Below the pieces are notes generated by a model that worked only from the letters and a program-made list of their open reading frames with translations, did no database searches and was not told where the DNA came from. The position numbers were made by a program, and so were the translations under genes. Positions 7,326 through 15,303 of a DNA stretch of 50,577 nucleotides are shown here, piece after piece (within the stretch, counting starts at the first letter, position 1; every line of letters starts with the position of its first letter). The DNA comes from a virus, in the IMG/VR virus record IMGVR_UViG_3300043409_000744, positions 1-50,577 of that record; one strand, given 5' to 3'.

Positions 7326-8440
7326 TAGAAGGCACCGATACCCTTGTGCGGTTTGACACCAGGGGTAATCTTACCTTTGGGGGTCATCATACCCTTGCGT
7401 ACCTTAGCCGCGCCGCCCTGAGCCCGCTTGATCGGAGCCATACCCAGACGGGTCTTGCCAGCGCCACCGACAGCATACTTGCCGACAGGACCGCCTTTTT
7501 TGACCTGCATGAATTTGTTTTTGTCAGTGGTGTCGAAGGTGTCATCAACAAAGTACTTGTTGACACCCGGCTGATCTTTCACGGGAGTACCAGCGCCAGC
7601 CGCGACGCTAGAACCAACGCCAGCACCAGCAGCCGGAGGCACTATCGGCTTCTTCTTCTTGCCCATCATCAAAGCTCCGACGGCACCAAGAGCCCCGGCC
7701 TTGAGGGGGTTCTTCTTACCAAGCGCAGCGCCGATGACGCCCATAGCGGCATATGGAGCAATCTTTTTTAGAACGCCGCCGAGGCTCTTCTTCTGAACCC
7801 CACCGTGCTTCATGCCACCCATTTCAGTGGCCAGCTTGCGCGCAGTGTCAGACGAGGTCTGGACCCCGCCACCCATTGCCTTGGCAATGACGTAGTCGCC
7901 GTACTCAGCGTCACGTTTGTCTCCAGTCTTCGGAGGCATCGTGGGACGCGGGGCAGCCTTCTTCGGCGGGGGCATCTTGGGCCGGCCGGAGATTACGTAG
8001 TCGCCGTACTCGGCATCCTTCTTGCCGCCGCTCTTATTCGGGGCCGGCTTAACGGTACCGCCCTGAGCCTTCTTCATGACCTTGCCGCCATGCTTCATGA
8101 CCTTCATCGGCTGTGTGCCCATGCCAGTCATCGGCACACCTGGCTGGTCACCCATAGCGCGCTGCATAACAGCCGCCTTACGGACATCCGTCAGGCCACC
8201 GTCAGCCTTGCGCGGCAGCTTGCTGCCCATCTTGTCATACGGCATTGGCCGATTGCGGGGCATACCGCTGTCAGCTTTCTTCACCGCGCCACCGACCTTG
8301 AACGTCGGGATCGGGCGGCTGTTGGCCGTCTTCTGTTGAGCCGCAGCAAAGTTTTTCGGCGCGGGAATAGCCTTGGAGTTCTCAAAGAACGAGGAACCAA
8401 AGGTTGAGCGAGCCTTCGCCCGCTGGGAGTCATCAGCCAT
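7325..8440 (-). CDS. Lys/Gly-rich KGG-motif virion protein
   Basis: 371 residues, extremely basic, with many repeated MKHGG, KKAQGG and VKKGG patches. A direct duplication of DAEYGDYVI occurs about 40 residues apart (near residues 150 and 190), both followed by Pro/Lys-rich sequence. A central hydrophobic Ala/Gly segment (residues 230-275, MGVIGAALGKK and AGALGAVGALMMGKKKK) could contact membrane. Start chosen at the ATG at 8440 behind GGAGGC; it overlaps the portal stop by 8 nt. Such proteins sit right after the portal gene in this phage type. DNA binding or ejection is a guess. Confidence 0.7.
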   Translation of the reverse strand: MADDSQRAKARSTFGSSFFENSKAIPAPKNFAAAQQKTANSRPIPTFKVGGAVKKADSGMPRNRPMPYDKMGSKLPRKADGGLTDVRKAAVMQRAMGDQPGVPMTGMGTQPMKVMKHGGKVMKKAQGGTVKPAPNKSGGKKDAEYGDYVISGRPKMPPPKKAAPRPTMPPKTGDKRDAEYGDYVIAKAMGGGVQTSSDTARKLATEMGGMKHGGVQKKSLGGVLKKIAPYAAMGVIGAALGKKNPLKAGALGAVGALMMGKKKKPIVPPAAGAGVGSSVAAGAGTPVKDQPGVNKYFVDDTFDTTDKNKFMQVKKGGPVGKYAVGGAGKTRLGMAPIKRAQGGAAKVRKGMMTPKGKITPGVKPHKGIGAF

Positions 8441-10811
8441 TACGGCCTCCATTAAATTGCGGGGAAAGACCACGGGCCATTTCGGCCTCTATTTTCATGG
8501 CAGCTGTCCGTTCCTTACTGACACGGTCCTCTGCCTCGCTCCGGTTTTCCATAGAAGCAATCTGCAGCCTGGTGTCAGAATCACGCTGACTATCTGCATC
8601 TCGCTGCTGAATCTTCGCCATCTCGACCTGCGCGAACGGATCAGGCTGCTGATCAGGCTGCGCCTTATACTGCGGTGCCAACTGCTGCATGGCCTTGGCC
8701 ACCATGATCGCAAGCTGGTTCTCAACCTGAGGCGGTAGCGGCTGGCCCGGAGGCGGTAGCGGCTGGCCGATAAGCTGTTGCACCTGGACGCGCATCTTCA
8801 ACGCCAAATGCTCGTTGATGTGCGCCTGCATGGGCGGATTGTTCTCCGCGATCGGCGCATGTGACGCGATGTGCGCATCATGATCCTGGTATTCAGCCGC
8901 CTTGAGAGGCTTGCCGGTGATCGCGTTCTGGTTCTCCGTCAGCGGATCCAGCGGCTTCGCTTCCTGCTCCTTGTTCGGCAGGATCATCTGGATGCGCTCA
9001 GGATCCACACCCATCTCGACGTACATCTGCTGGAACGCAGCGCGCAGATCGTGCAGCTCAGGCTGCTGGGTGGCAAACCGCAGCAGAGCCTCAGCCCGCA
9101 TCATTCGCTGTGCCGACGACGAGATGTTTGGATCACTAACCGGGATCACATCAATCTCATCGCTGAAATCTTTGCGCATGATCGCCGCTTTCCCGCCCCG
9201 AACCGGGAAGGGGTACGGTACCTCAGGCAGGAATTCACCGAAGAGTTCCGCGATCATCTTCAGTTCGCGGTCCAGCGCCTTGTGAGAGCGCTTCAGAGTG
9301 GCCGACTGCACCCGAGTCGCGGCCTCCATGAGGGCCACTGTGGTCCCCACGGGTGCGTCCTGACGACCCTCGCCAACCGCGATCTCAGCGGTATTGGCCA
9401 GCCCCCTGGCTCCCTCGTAGGTTTCCCGGAGAAGCTCCAGAGAAACCGATGACGGCTCCTTGTAGGGCATCGGCATGATTGCATTCTGAATCGGCAGGCC
9501 GCCCGTGTCGATTTCACGGAACTCGGTCGGGCCAATCCCAAGGTTATTATCCTCAATACGCATCCCCTTGACCCGCAGGCCACCAGGGAAATTGTTCAAC
9601 GTTCCGGCATCGATCAGCTGGCGGCGGATGCTCGTCGCGGTCTTCGCCGAATTCCCCAGGATGTGGGCGTAACCCAGACCATAGAAGCCCAGACCGGGGA
9701 TAAACTTGTAGTGCACAAAGCGATCGCGCTTCGCGAACGCAACATCGCCTTCCTTCCAGTTCCGACGAACAGCCAGAACCTTGCGGCTGTCTTCATCAAT
9801 CGAAACGATATACGGCAGCGGGATATTGTCCGGGTTCTCAAAGCCCGCCAGATCCAGATCCGCATACACCTCATAGATACGGTACTCATCCGAGCCCTCA
9901 GCGCCCGGACTGATCCCCTGCGTGGAGTTCACAGCCGACTGAACGGGTGATCCCTGATCCAGGTTCTCCTCAGGATCCCCCAGGTCGATGTCCCGATACA
10001 TGCCGGCAAGCTGGGCCAGACGCAGCTGACGCTTCGTCATTGGCGTGATGTGCGTATACCGCTGCGACGTGGTCAGGTCGCTCGTGCCATACGAGACAAT
10101 GAAGTTCTCCGGCGTGATAAACCGCGCCACTGGGCGGCCGAGAACCGGATCCTGGTAGACCTTCTTGAACGTGCTGCCCACCAACGGCAGCCACATCAGC
10201 ATCTGGTCGAACTCTTCGTAGTACTCCGGTGCCAGCTGCGTCAGGTACAGGTTCATCCAATCCTTGACGCGGCTCGCCTGGTCCTCAACAGCCGGCGTTG
10301 AAACCCCGATCACCTGCGTGTTCACTGGACCCATAGACGGCATGAGTTCGCCGCGCGCCACAGCCTGCCAGCGGATCACCGCCTCAGACATCAGCGGGTC
10401 AAACACACCACACGCACCCTGGAACGGCGTCGTGCGATCCTCAATCTTCAGGCCCAGAAGCTCGATGCCGCGCTGCATCGTGACTTCCCACTCGCCACGG
10501 CTTTCCTTGTCGTCCTCGACGCCGCTCATCAGCTGCTCGCCAAGACCCGACAATTCCGTAGCCGACATGAACTCGGCCAGGTTCGCGCCGTGTTCTTCCG
10601 GGTCGCCAGCCTCTTCGTCTTCCGGCTCAAAATCAACGGTCACCCCACCGTCGTCGTCTTCCGTCAGCAACGCTCCATCGACCATCGAGCCTTCATCATC
10701 CGGCAGGTCGATCTCAATGTCGCCGTCAGGCATAGGAACGTCAGGACCGCCAATCCCCTCAAAGCGGGGACGTTCAACATCAGCAAGCGTCAGGAACGGT
10801 TTTCTAGCCAT
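8433..10811 (-). CDS. Portal protein
   Basis: 792 residues. An acidic N-terminal 80 residues is followed by the portal core: LMSGVEDDKESRGEWEVTMQ, GVFDPLMSEAVIRWQAVARG, WMNLYLTQLAPEYYEEFDQM, then a stem/wing region and a long Gln-rich helical C-terminus (residues 640-790). This length and order match large portals of short-tailed phages, which form the dodecameric vertex and bind TerL. It directly follows TerL. The ATG at 10811 has an AGGTAGGG ribosome-binding site; the TTG at 10826 is rejected. Confidence 0.88.
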   Translation of the reverse strand: MARKPFLTLADVERPRFEGIGGPDVPMPDGDIEIDLPDDEGSMVDGALLTEDDDGGVTVDFEPEDEEAGDPEEHGANLAEFMSATELSGLGEQLMSGVEDDKESRGEWEVTMQRGIELLGLKIEDRTTPFQGACGVFDPLMSEAVIRWQAVARGELMPSMGPVNTQVIGVSTPAVEDQASRVKDWMNLYLTQLAPEYYEEFDQMLMWLPLVGSTFKKVYQDPVLGRPVARFITPENFIVSYGTSDLTTSQRYTHITPMTKRQLRLAQLAGMYRDIDLGDPEENLDQGSPVQSAVNSTQGISPGAEGSDEYRIYEVYADLDLAGFENPDNIPLPYIVSIDEDSRKVLAVRRNWKEGDVAFAKRDRFVHYKFIPGLGFYGLGYAHILGNSAKTATSIRRQLIDAGTLNNFPGGLRVKGMRIEDNNLGIGPTEFREIDTGGLPIQNAIMPMPYKEPSSVSLELLRETYEGARGLANTAEIAVGEGRQDAPVGTTVALMEAATRVQSATLKRSHKALDRELKMIAELFGEFLPEVPYPFPVRGGKAAIMRKDFSDEIDVIPVSDPNISSSAQRMMRAEALLRFATQQPELHDLRAAFQQMYVEMGVDPERIQMILPNKEQEAKPLDPLTENQNAITGKPLKAAEYQDHDAHIASHAPIAENNPPMQAHINEHLALKMRVQVQQLIGQPLPPPGQPLPPQVENQLAIMVAKAMQQLAPQYKAQPDQQPDPFAQVEMAKIQQRDADSQRDSDTRLQIASMENRSEAEDRVSKERTAAMKIEAEMARGLSPQFNGGRNG

Positions 10812-10822
10812 GACCCTACCTA

Positions 10823-12355
10823 TCAATAAAACGCACCGCGTTCCAGAGCCGTATCATACTGCATCTCAGTAGGATCATCCGTATTCGAAACCCAACCAGA
10901 TTGTTTGATCCTCAAGAACGACATCGTCATCGTATCAACCCAGTCCCGAGAATCCGCCGAAGGAAACTGCGTGCACTGTTCCATAAACTCTTCAGCCCAA
11001 GGGCGAAGCCTCTCAAACGTCGGAGCCGCTGCTGGCAACCACACCCTGCCGTTTTCAATAAGATCAGTTACCAAACGAACTCTGGCTATCTTATCACCAA
11101 ATTTGTCAGGGTTAAACTTCGTCGCCACGATGCCAGCTCTCGCCAGATCGTGGATCAGCATCTGCCCGTTCGCCTTCGCCTCCACCAGGATCGTATCCGG
11201 CTTCCGTGACGCATTCGGCCGGATCGTTACGTCGTAGTTATCATCCCGATAATCCGTCGCCATCCGCTGCACCATACGCCGCAGCACCGGCCACTCCACC
11301 CGACCGCGCCACGTCGATAGCAGGATCAGGTTCGGGATATCGTTGTCGTCATTGAACACGCCCCAGGTCGTACTCGCACTATACGCCGACGACTTATTCG
11401 CCGTCAGCGCCGTGTCCCACGCCTGCAAAACATACTGAACATTCGGCGGCTCGCGCTGCTTCCACCACTTCCACCACGTCTGATCAATAATCCCACCAGC
11501 ATCCACCACCGGATTCTGCTGATAGAGCGACGACCATATCCGCCGAGTCGTACTCGGCTGTTTCTTTATTTTATCCAGCTCCTCTTCCGGGAACTGCTCC
11601 GGCCACAAAGCCTCCCCAGGCTTTCGCCCAAGGATATCCTTCTCAACAGCGACAGCCGGGAGAACAACCCGATTCCACTTATCGCCGTCTCCGTCACGTT
11701 CACCCTGGTCCAGACGACCCATGTGGTCGCCCAGGTGCCAGCGCGTCCCAATCAAAATGATTGGCGTGTTCTTGTTCTTCCGCCGCGTATAAAAATCCGC
11801 CCCGTACCAGGCCCAGAGCTTGTTCCGCTCACTCTCACTCTCAGCCGCCATGATGCCCGACAGCAGATCGTCCCCAATGAGGATGTCACCCCGCCGGCCA
11901 GTCACGTTCGCGCCCACAGCCGTGGCATGATAGCCACCACCCTTAAGCGTCATCCACTCGCCAGCCGCCGTCTTGTCCGTCGAGATCCCACTCTCAGGGA
12001 AAATCCGCTGATGCTCGTCCGACTTGATCGTATTGCGCACCTTCAAACCAAAACTGTCCGATAGCTCCTGCTTGTGCGTGCTGAAGATCACGTTCTGCTC
12101 AGGGTACTTCGACAACAAATACGCCGGGAAATAGTGCGAGGCCGTGAACGACTTCCCATGACCAGGCGGCATTGAAATCATCAGCCGCTTGATCTTCCCC
12201 TCAAGCACCGCGTCCAGCTTGTCACACACCAGCTTCAGGTGCGGCGGCGGCTTCAACCCACTGACGTACTCAATGTACGACGCCAGCGACTGCATCGCCT
12301 CCTCACGGGCAATCAGCTCCTGGAGCAGCTCGTCATAACTAATCTCAGCGTTCAT
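10823..12355 (-). CDS. terL: Terminase large subunit
   Basis: 510 residues. Walker A is MPPGHGKS (residues 62-69) and Walker B is DILIGDD (about 157-163), followed by the coupling region IILIGTRWH. The RNase H-like nuclease has acidic motifs in LQAWDTAL (about residue 315), ILVEAKANG (about 393) and a C-terminal RDWVDTMTMSF. It packages DNA into proheads by ATP hydrolysis and cuts the concatemer. Small terminase lies upstream and portal downstream. The short gene 12356-12553 ends just before its ATG. Confidence 0.95.
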   Translation of the reverse strand: MNAEISYDELLQELIAREEAMQSLASYIEYVSGLKPPPHLKLVCDKLDAVLEGKIKRLMISMPPGHGKSFTASHYFPAYLLSKYPEQNVIFSTHKQELSDSFGLKVRNTIKSDEHQRIFPESGISTDKTAAGEWMTLKGGGYHATAVGANVTGRRGDILIGDDLLSGIMAAESESERNKLWAWYGADFYTRRKNKNTPIILIGTRWHLGDHMGRLDQGERDGDGDKWNRVVLPAVAVEKDILGRKPGEALWPEQFPEEELDKIKKQPSTTRRIWSSLYQQNPVVDAGGIIDQTWWKWWKQREPPNVQYVLQAWDTALTANKSSAYSASTTWGVFNDDNDIPNLILLSTWRGRVEWPVLRRMVQRMATDYRDDNYDVTIRPNASRKPDTILVEAKANGQMLIHDLARAGIVATKFNPDKFGDKIARVRLVTDLIENGRVWLPAAAPTFERLRPWAEEFMEQCTQFPSADSRDWVDTMTMSFLRIKQSGWVSNTDDPTEMQYDTALERGAFY

Positions 12356-12553
12356 TCACTCAGCCAACCGCTTACCCAGATCCATCACACGGTCCACAAA
12401 GACCCAAGCCTCATCCCAACCCGCCTCCGAGATATCCACAACCACCCGCTTCGGACCCTCAGGATCCCGGTACGTCCGCAGAAACCCACGGACATCAGCC
12501 TCAGCACGAACGATCGCTTCAGTCATGACCGTCTCAGTGGCGCCCTCAAGCAT
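12356..12553 (-). CDS. Small hypothetical protein before TerL
   Basis: 65 residues, acidic N-terminal helix (TEAIVRAEADVRGFLRTYRD), then a strand PKRVVVDISE and helix DEAWVFVDRVMDLGKRLAE. The first ATG overlaps the previous gene by 8 nt; an internal ATG at 12526 is an alternative. Compact alpha/beta pattern, no recognised family. Its tight placement between the terminase genes suggests co-translation with TerL. Confidence 0.65.
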   Translation of the reverse strand: MLEGATETVMTEAIVRAEADVRGFLRTYRDPEGPKRVVVDISEAGWDEAWVFVDRVMDLGKRLAE

Positions 12554-12791
12554 TACAGACCTCCTCCGGCTGCAGCCTAGACACTACATGCTCCAGAATT
12601 AGCAGCGCCGTGGGGGAAATAATATTCGCGTACACGCCGATGTTCCGGTTCTCAGTTACGCCGATCATGATGATGTGATCAAAGTGGTGTGCCGCCCGCG
12701 CCAGCCGCAACATCTCATCCGCCCCAGTCGGCACCTCAATAATGCTCATCTTATCGGCCATCTTATTGTCCGTCTTAACAGAGTCAGTCAT
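12546..12791 (-). CDS. Small hypothetical protein in terminase cluster
   Basis: 81 residues from the ATG at 12791, which overlaps the stop of the 46-residue gene before it and has a GAGGACGG ribosome-binding site. A longer reading to 12836 would overlap that gene and is less likely. Sequence: acidic N-terminus, VPTGADEMLRLARAAHHFDH, IIMIGVTENRNIGVYANI, then a helix. Function unknown. Confidence 0.65.
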   Translation of the reverse strand: MTDSVKTDNKMADKMSIIEVPTGADEMLRLARAAHHFDHIIMIGVTENRNIGVYANIISPTALLILEHVVSRLQPEEVCNA

Positions 12792-12924
12792 TCGCCACCG
12801 TCCTCGTAAAACGACCATCTTCGTCTCTGGCGTCATTCCTCTGAGCCACCTTCAACTCAGCCTTCAACACCTCAATCTCAGCCCTTAACCGTCGAATCTC
12901 CGACCACGGCCAAATCCATCCCAT
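12784..12924 (-). CDS. Small coiled-coil protein overlapping the TerS 3' end
   Basis: 46 residues: MGWIWPWSEIRRLRAEIEVL, then KAELKVAQRNDARDEDGRF. A Trp-rich N-terminus leads into a heptad-like helix. The ATG lies inside the 3' end of the small-terminase gene in another frame and is preceded by AAAGGGAT. The stop overlaps the next ATG. Tiny single-helix proteins of this kind are common in phage packaging clusters. Confidence 0.6.
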   Translation of the reverse strand: MGWIWPWSEIRRLRAEIEVLKAELKVAQRNDARDEDGRFTRTVAND

Positions 12925-13456
12925 TTCCAATCCCTTTCACTATTGGCGTAACATCAATCACGTCCACCATCGCACCACGCTCACTCACCAACCGGCGCAA
13001 ATCCTCCAACGACATCTCCCGCACAGCCACCCGGTGATTAATATTCACCGTCTGCTCCATGAACCCCAACAACTGCGCCTGCGTCTTCACCGCCGTAATC
13101 GCACTCGCATACTGCTTATCCGCCAAAGCCTGCTCATGCGTCCGCTGCAACTCATCCAACAACATCTCCCGGCTATACATCCCCGGAATCTCACGCAAAG
13201 ACACACGCTCCCCACGCGCCTTCAACTCCCTCGTAAACCGTATAGCCGCCTGGATCTCCGGCCGCTCCAACGTCCGACGAGCCACCACCTCCATCGGATA
13301 TCGCGGATCAACCATCCCACTCTTGTTACACGCCATATAAGCGTTCCCAGAGCGAACATACTCCTCCACGAAAATCGCCTCAGGCGTCAACCGGGTATCA
13401 CCCTCAACACCAAACAACGCCTCCTCACCCAGGATACTCGTGAAATCGTCAGCCAT
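12878..13456 (-). CDS. terS: Terminase small subunit
   Basis: 192 residues. After a short acidic start it carries LTPEAIFVEEYVRSGNAYMA, then YPMEVVARRTLERPEIQAAI, a helix-turn-helix-like DNA-recognition region of the terminase_2 type. A coiled-coil oligomerisation part (SREMLLDELQRTHEQALADK, VKTQAQLLGFMEQ) and a C-terminal tail follow. Expected to recognise the packaging site and stimulate TerL. It is the first gene of the leftward operon, 26 nt downstream of a candidate promoter. Confidence 0.82.
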   Translation of the reverse strand: MADDFTSILGEEALFGVEGDTRLTPEAIFVEEYVRSGNAYMACNKSGMVDPRYPMEVVARRTLERPEIQAAIRFTRELKARGERVSLREIPGMYSREMLLDELQRTHEQALADKQYASAITAVKTQAQLLGFMEQTVNINHRVAVREMSLEDLRRLVSERGAMVDVIDVTPIVKGIGNGMDLAVVGDSTVKG

Positions 13457-13481
13457 AAAACCGATCCCTTGTTCCGTTTCA

Positions 13482-13509
13482 ATTATATAATAAATTTTTG
13501 GGGAATCAA
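13482..13509 (-). promoter_or_regulatory. Leftward sigma70-like promoter for the late operon
   Basis: On the minus strand TTGATT (13509-13504) and a perfect TATAAT (13487-13482) are separated by 16 nt of A/T-rich sequence. The -10 box lies 25 nt before the small-terminase ATG, so the leader would be short. Placement and hexamers fit a host-polymerase promoter driving the packaging and head genes. Confidence 0.65.
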
Positions 13510-13599
13510 AGGCCAGCCGGGGTAGATAATTTAACCGGTGTGGGGGTAGGTTATATGGTTGGGGAAAAGTATGGTTTTTTTATGAAATGCGGGGGAGCG

Positions 13600-13860
13600 G
13601 GGGTATATATACGTGCGCGGGCGGCGCGGGCGCGCGCGAGTGCCTGGGTGGGGGCGCCTGGTCGCGGCCGCACGCACGCCTGGCGCGCACGCACATGCCC
13701 GCGCACACGCACGCGATCGCGCGATCGCACGCACGCATGGGCGCACGCAAGCCAGATGCGAATGATTATCAAATGCAACTATGGTGAGAATGATTTTCAT
13801 TCGCAACCAGCACACGCACACGCTCGCACACACGCACACGCTCGCACACGCACGCGCAAG
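13600..13860. repeat. Alternating purine-pyrimidine low-complexity tract
   Basis: Within the 585-bp divergent control region (13457-14041) most of 13600-13740 and 13806-13860 alternates purine and pyrimidine (GCGC, CACG, ACGC units). It includes an exact tandem 18-nt repeat at 13814-13831 and 13832-13849 and CGATCGCG palindromes near 13710-13725. Such sequence readily adopts Z-form DNA or cruciforms when supercoiled. Open frames through it on both strands are composition artefacts. The remainder of the gap holds the leftward promoter, Fur-like sites and an A/T-rich run at 13900-13940. No rightward promoter could be assigned with confidence. Confidence 0.6.
13757..13805. promoter_or_regulatory. 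Pair of Fur-box-like sites inside a 9-bp inverted repeat
   Basis: The segment begins TGCGAATGA and ends TCATTCGCA (perfect 9-bp arms, 13757-13765 and 13797-13805). The right half, 13786-13804, matches the 19-bp Fur consensus at 14 of 19 positions with the core AATGAT...TCATT. The left half, 13758-13776, matches at 11. It is the only A/T-rich island inside the G/C-rich tract. Host Fur binding is inferred from consensus only; a phage repressor site is the alternative. Confidence 0.35.
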
Positions 13861-14041
13861 CCTTTCCTTGCGCAAGGGGAAGCTCGCCCATAGGTAGCAA
13901 TCTTTTTTAAAAAAAACGCATAATACAACCTTAGATTAGTATCATATGCCGGTTTTATGGTGCATCGTTTGATTGTCGCCGGGGAGAAATCCCGGAGACG
14001 TTCTAGGGCCGATTATGGCCCGCCCATTAGGGAAAAGAGCA

Positions 14042-14305
14042 ATGGCAAGCAACCGCAATAAGCGGCGGCGTGCACATGACAAGCGGACGCTTGCAAGGAC
14101 TGTTATGGTTCATGCACCCACGCTTGGATTGAGCCCGCTAAAGCTTAAGCGCGAGCCCCATGTTGACCTATCAGGTCACCTGATATCATCCGTCTATCGT
14201 GGCGGAGATATCTGGAAGCGCGCAAGAGGCGCTTATATGGGATACTCACGCTCGAACGATGAGATATTCGCCGATTGGATTGTGAAGGCGGCAGAGGGGG
14301 CTTAG
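14042..14305 (+). CDS. Small basic early protein
   Basis: 87 residues from the ATG at 14042, behind AGGGAAAAGAG; upstream in-frame starts are less well placed. N-terminus ASNRNKRRRAHDKRTLARTV is very basic. The rest includes VDLSGHLISSVYRGGDIWKR and SRSNDEIFADWIVKAAEGA. First gene of the rightward early block and ends in its own terminator hairpin, so it is probably a separately transcribed leader gene. No family recognised. Confidence 0.65.
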   Translation: MASNRNKRRRAHDKRTLARTVMVHAPTLGLSPLKLKREPHVDLSGHLISSVYRGGDIWKRARGAYMGYSRSNDEIFADWIVKAAEGA

Positions 14306-14313
14306 GCCCCCTC
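14294..14313 (+). terminator. Terminator hairpin after first early gene
   Basis: GAGGGGGC (14294-14301) pairs perfectly with GCCCCCTC (14306-14313) around a TTAG loop that contains the TAG stop codon of the gene. The following TTACTTCCCTT is moderately T-rich. Confidence 0.6.
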
Positions 14314-14395
14314 TTACTTCCCTTGCCAGCTGTTCTACCCGTCACACCTGCCGCTTGCGGCTAGGTGCGATCACCCATGTCTGAAAGGGAACAGA

Positions 14396-14512
14396 ATGAA
14401 TGAAGCTGAACGCGCGGCCGTTGCCGCGTGGCTCGCGAGCCGTGAGCCTAGCCGTTGCCCGGTACGCACTGCCACTGGTGGTGCGAGCCGCCAGCGGAGG
14501 TTCGGACTGTGA
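14396..14512 (+). CDS. Small early protein
   Basis: 38 residues: MNEAERAAVAAWLASREPSR, then CPVRTATGGASRQRRFGL. A GAAAGGGAA ribosome-binding site precedes the ATG and the stop overlaps the next GTG (GTGA). Short proteins with an AAWLASxxPxxCP pattern recur in early regions of proteobacterial phages. Function unknown. Confidence 0.6.
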   Translation: MNEAERAAVAAWLASREPSRCPVRTATGGASRQRRFGL

Positions 14513-14736
14513 GCCGCCCGCTGTACGAGATCGCGCGCGAGATCCGCAAGGACTGGTCGCCGGTTAACTACGCGGCCAAGCCTTACCTCGACGCGATGCG
14601 GGAGTTGTCATCGATTGATGACGACTACTACGCAGACAGCGGCCGATCGGTGGTCCTGTACTTCCTCTCCAATGCCGCAAGCTGGCGTGGCGAGAATGCT
14701 CGCAGGATCAAGGCCGAACTGAAGTCCTTGAAGTGA
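14509..14736 (+). CDS. Conserved small early protein
   Basis: 75 residues from a GTG start with GGAGG upstream. VNYAAKPYLDAM, SIDDDYYADSGRSVVLYFLS and NAASWRGENARRIKAELK form a compact helical domain that I recognise as a conserved early protein in many phages of proteobacteria. No function is established. GTGA coupling on both sides. Confidence 0.75.
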   Translation: MSRPLYEIAREIRKDWSPVNYAAKPYLDAMRELSSIDDDYYADSGRSVVLYFLSNAASWRGENARRIKAELKSLK

Positions 14737-14816
14737 AGGACGCTGGTACGCTTTGCGTAGCAGTTTTCCTGATGATTATTGTGATGGGCGCGCTTCTTGA
14801 GCGCGCCCTATCCTAG
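14733..14816 (+). CDS. Possible single-span membrane microprotein
   Basis: 28 residues, GTG start overlapping the previous stop. TLCVAVFLMIIVMGALL is a clear transmembrane helix. An inverted repeat, GGGCGCGC/GCGCGCCC (14786-14793, 14801-14808), lies inside its 3' part and may end the transcript. No strong ribosome-binding site, so coding is plausible but uncertain. Confidence 0.4.
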   Translation: MKDAGTLCVAVFLMIIVMGALLERALS

Positions 14817-14922
14817 GCCCAGGTTCCAGGCCGGCGAGCGCTGGTCTGGACCCCCGCTATTCCTAGGGCGGTTTTCAGGATATTGAATAGGGGCTGACAA
14901 CCTAAACTCCCCGGAGATATCA

Positions 14923-14973
14923 ATGACTTATCCATTGCCGACCGTTAACATTTTGGCGGTCTGTAACGGCTAA
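14923..14973 (+). CDS. Possible 16-residue leader peptide
   Basis: MTYPLPTVNILAVCNG with a GGAG ribosome-binding site 8 nt upstream, in the otherwise gene-free stretch 14817-15303. The sequence around its end can form alternative short stems (GACCG/CGGTC). It could be a leader peptide or chance. Confidence 0.25.
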   Translation: MTYPLPTVNILAVCNG

Positions 14974-14997
14974 GCTATTGTTTCTACTCACCATCTT

Positions 14998-15289
14998 TAT
15001 TAATAACTCTATAAAAAGAGATATATATATATAGAGGTGGTTTATAGTGAACCACTAACAGGTTTTCTATGGCTCTATCTCCTGGAAAATCTGTGACCGC
15101 TAACCCTTTGATTTCATTGAGGGTGGGGGTCCCAAAAGATGAACAAAAACGTAGCGAACCACTGTAAAATTGCAGTGACCCGCTGTAATTCCGTAGTGAC
15201 CCGCTGTATGAAGTGACCCGCTGTAATTTCAGTGGGTTGCTGTATGCAGTGACCTACTGTAATCCGGCGTTGGTTTACAGTGGGTCACT
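14998..15289. promoter_or_regulatory. AT-rich segment plus iteron/operator array (candidate replication origin)
   Basis: An A/T-only-like stretch at 14998-15035 (ATATATATA core) is followed by repeated copies of AGTGACCCGCTGTA or close variants at 15153, 15174, 15195, 15212, 15231 and 15248, and an inverted copy at 15276-15289. Spacing is 17-21 nt, about two helical turns. The consensus has partial dyad symmetry (CAGTG-ACC-CACTG). A related GTGAACCACT lies at 15047. The last copy ends 15 nt before the helix-turn-helix gene at 15304. This is either a replicator with iterons next to a DNA-unwinding element, or a multi-site operator for that gene. Confidence 0.6.
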
Positions 15290-15303
15290 ATAAAGGGGTT
15301 ACT

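Noticed and set aside
9970-10260. Antisense ORFs within the portal and terminase genes
   Set aside because: They follow GC-rich codon shadows of strongly supported structural genes and show no start signals.
13498-13893. 131-residue plus-strand ORF and overlapping minus-strand ORFs
   Set aside because: They run through alternating purine-pyrimidine repeats, encode HAHART/RARARA low-complexity sequence on both strands and lack ribosome-binding sites.
14737-15303. tRNA or structured RNA gene in the early intergenic region
   Set aside because: Short stems exist, but no cloverleaf, no T-loop GTTCRA pattern and no CCA-end arrangement could be drawn.
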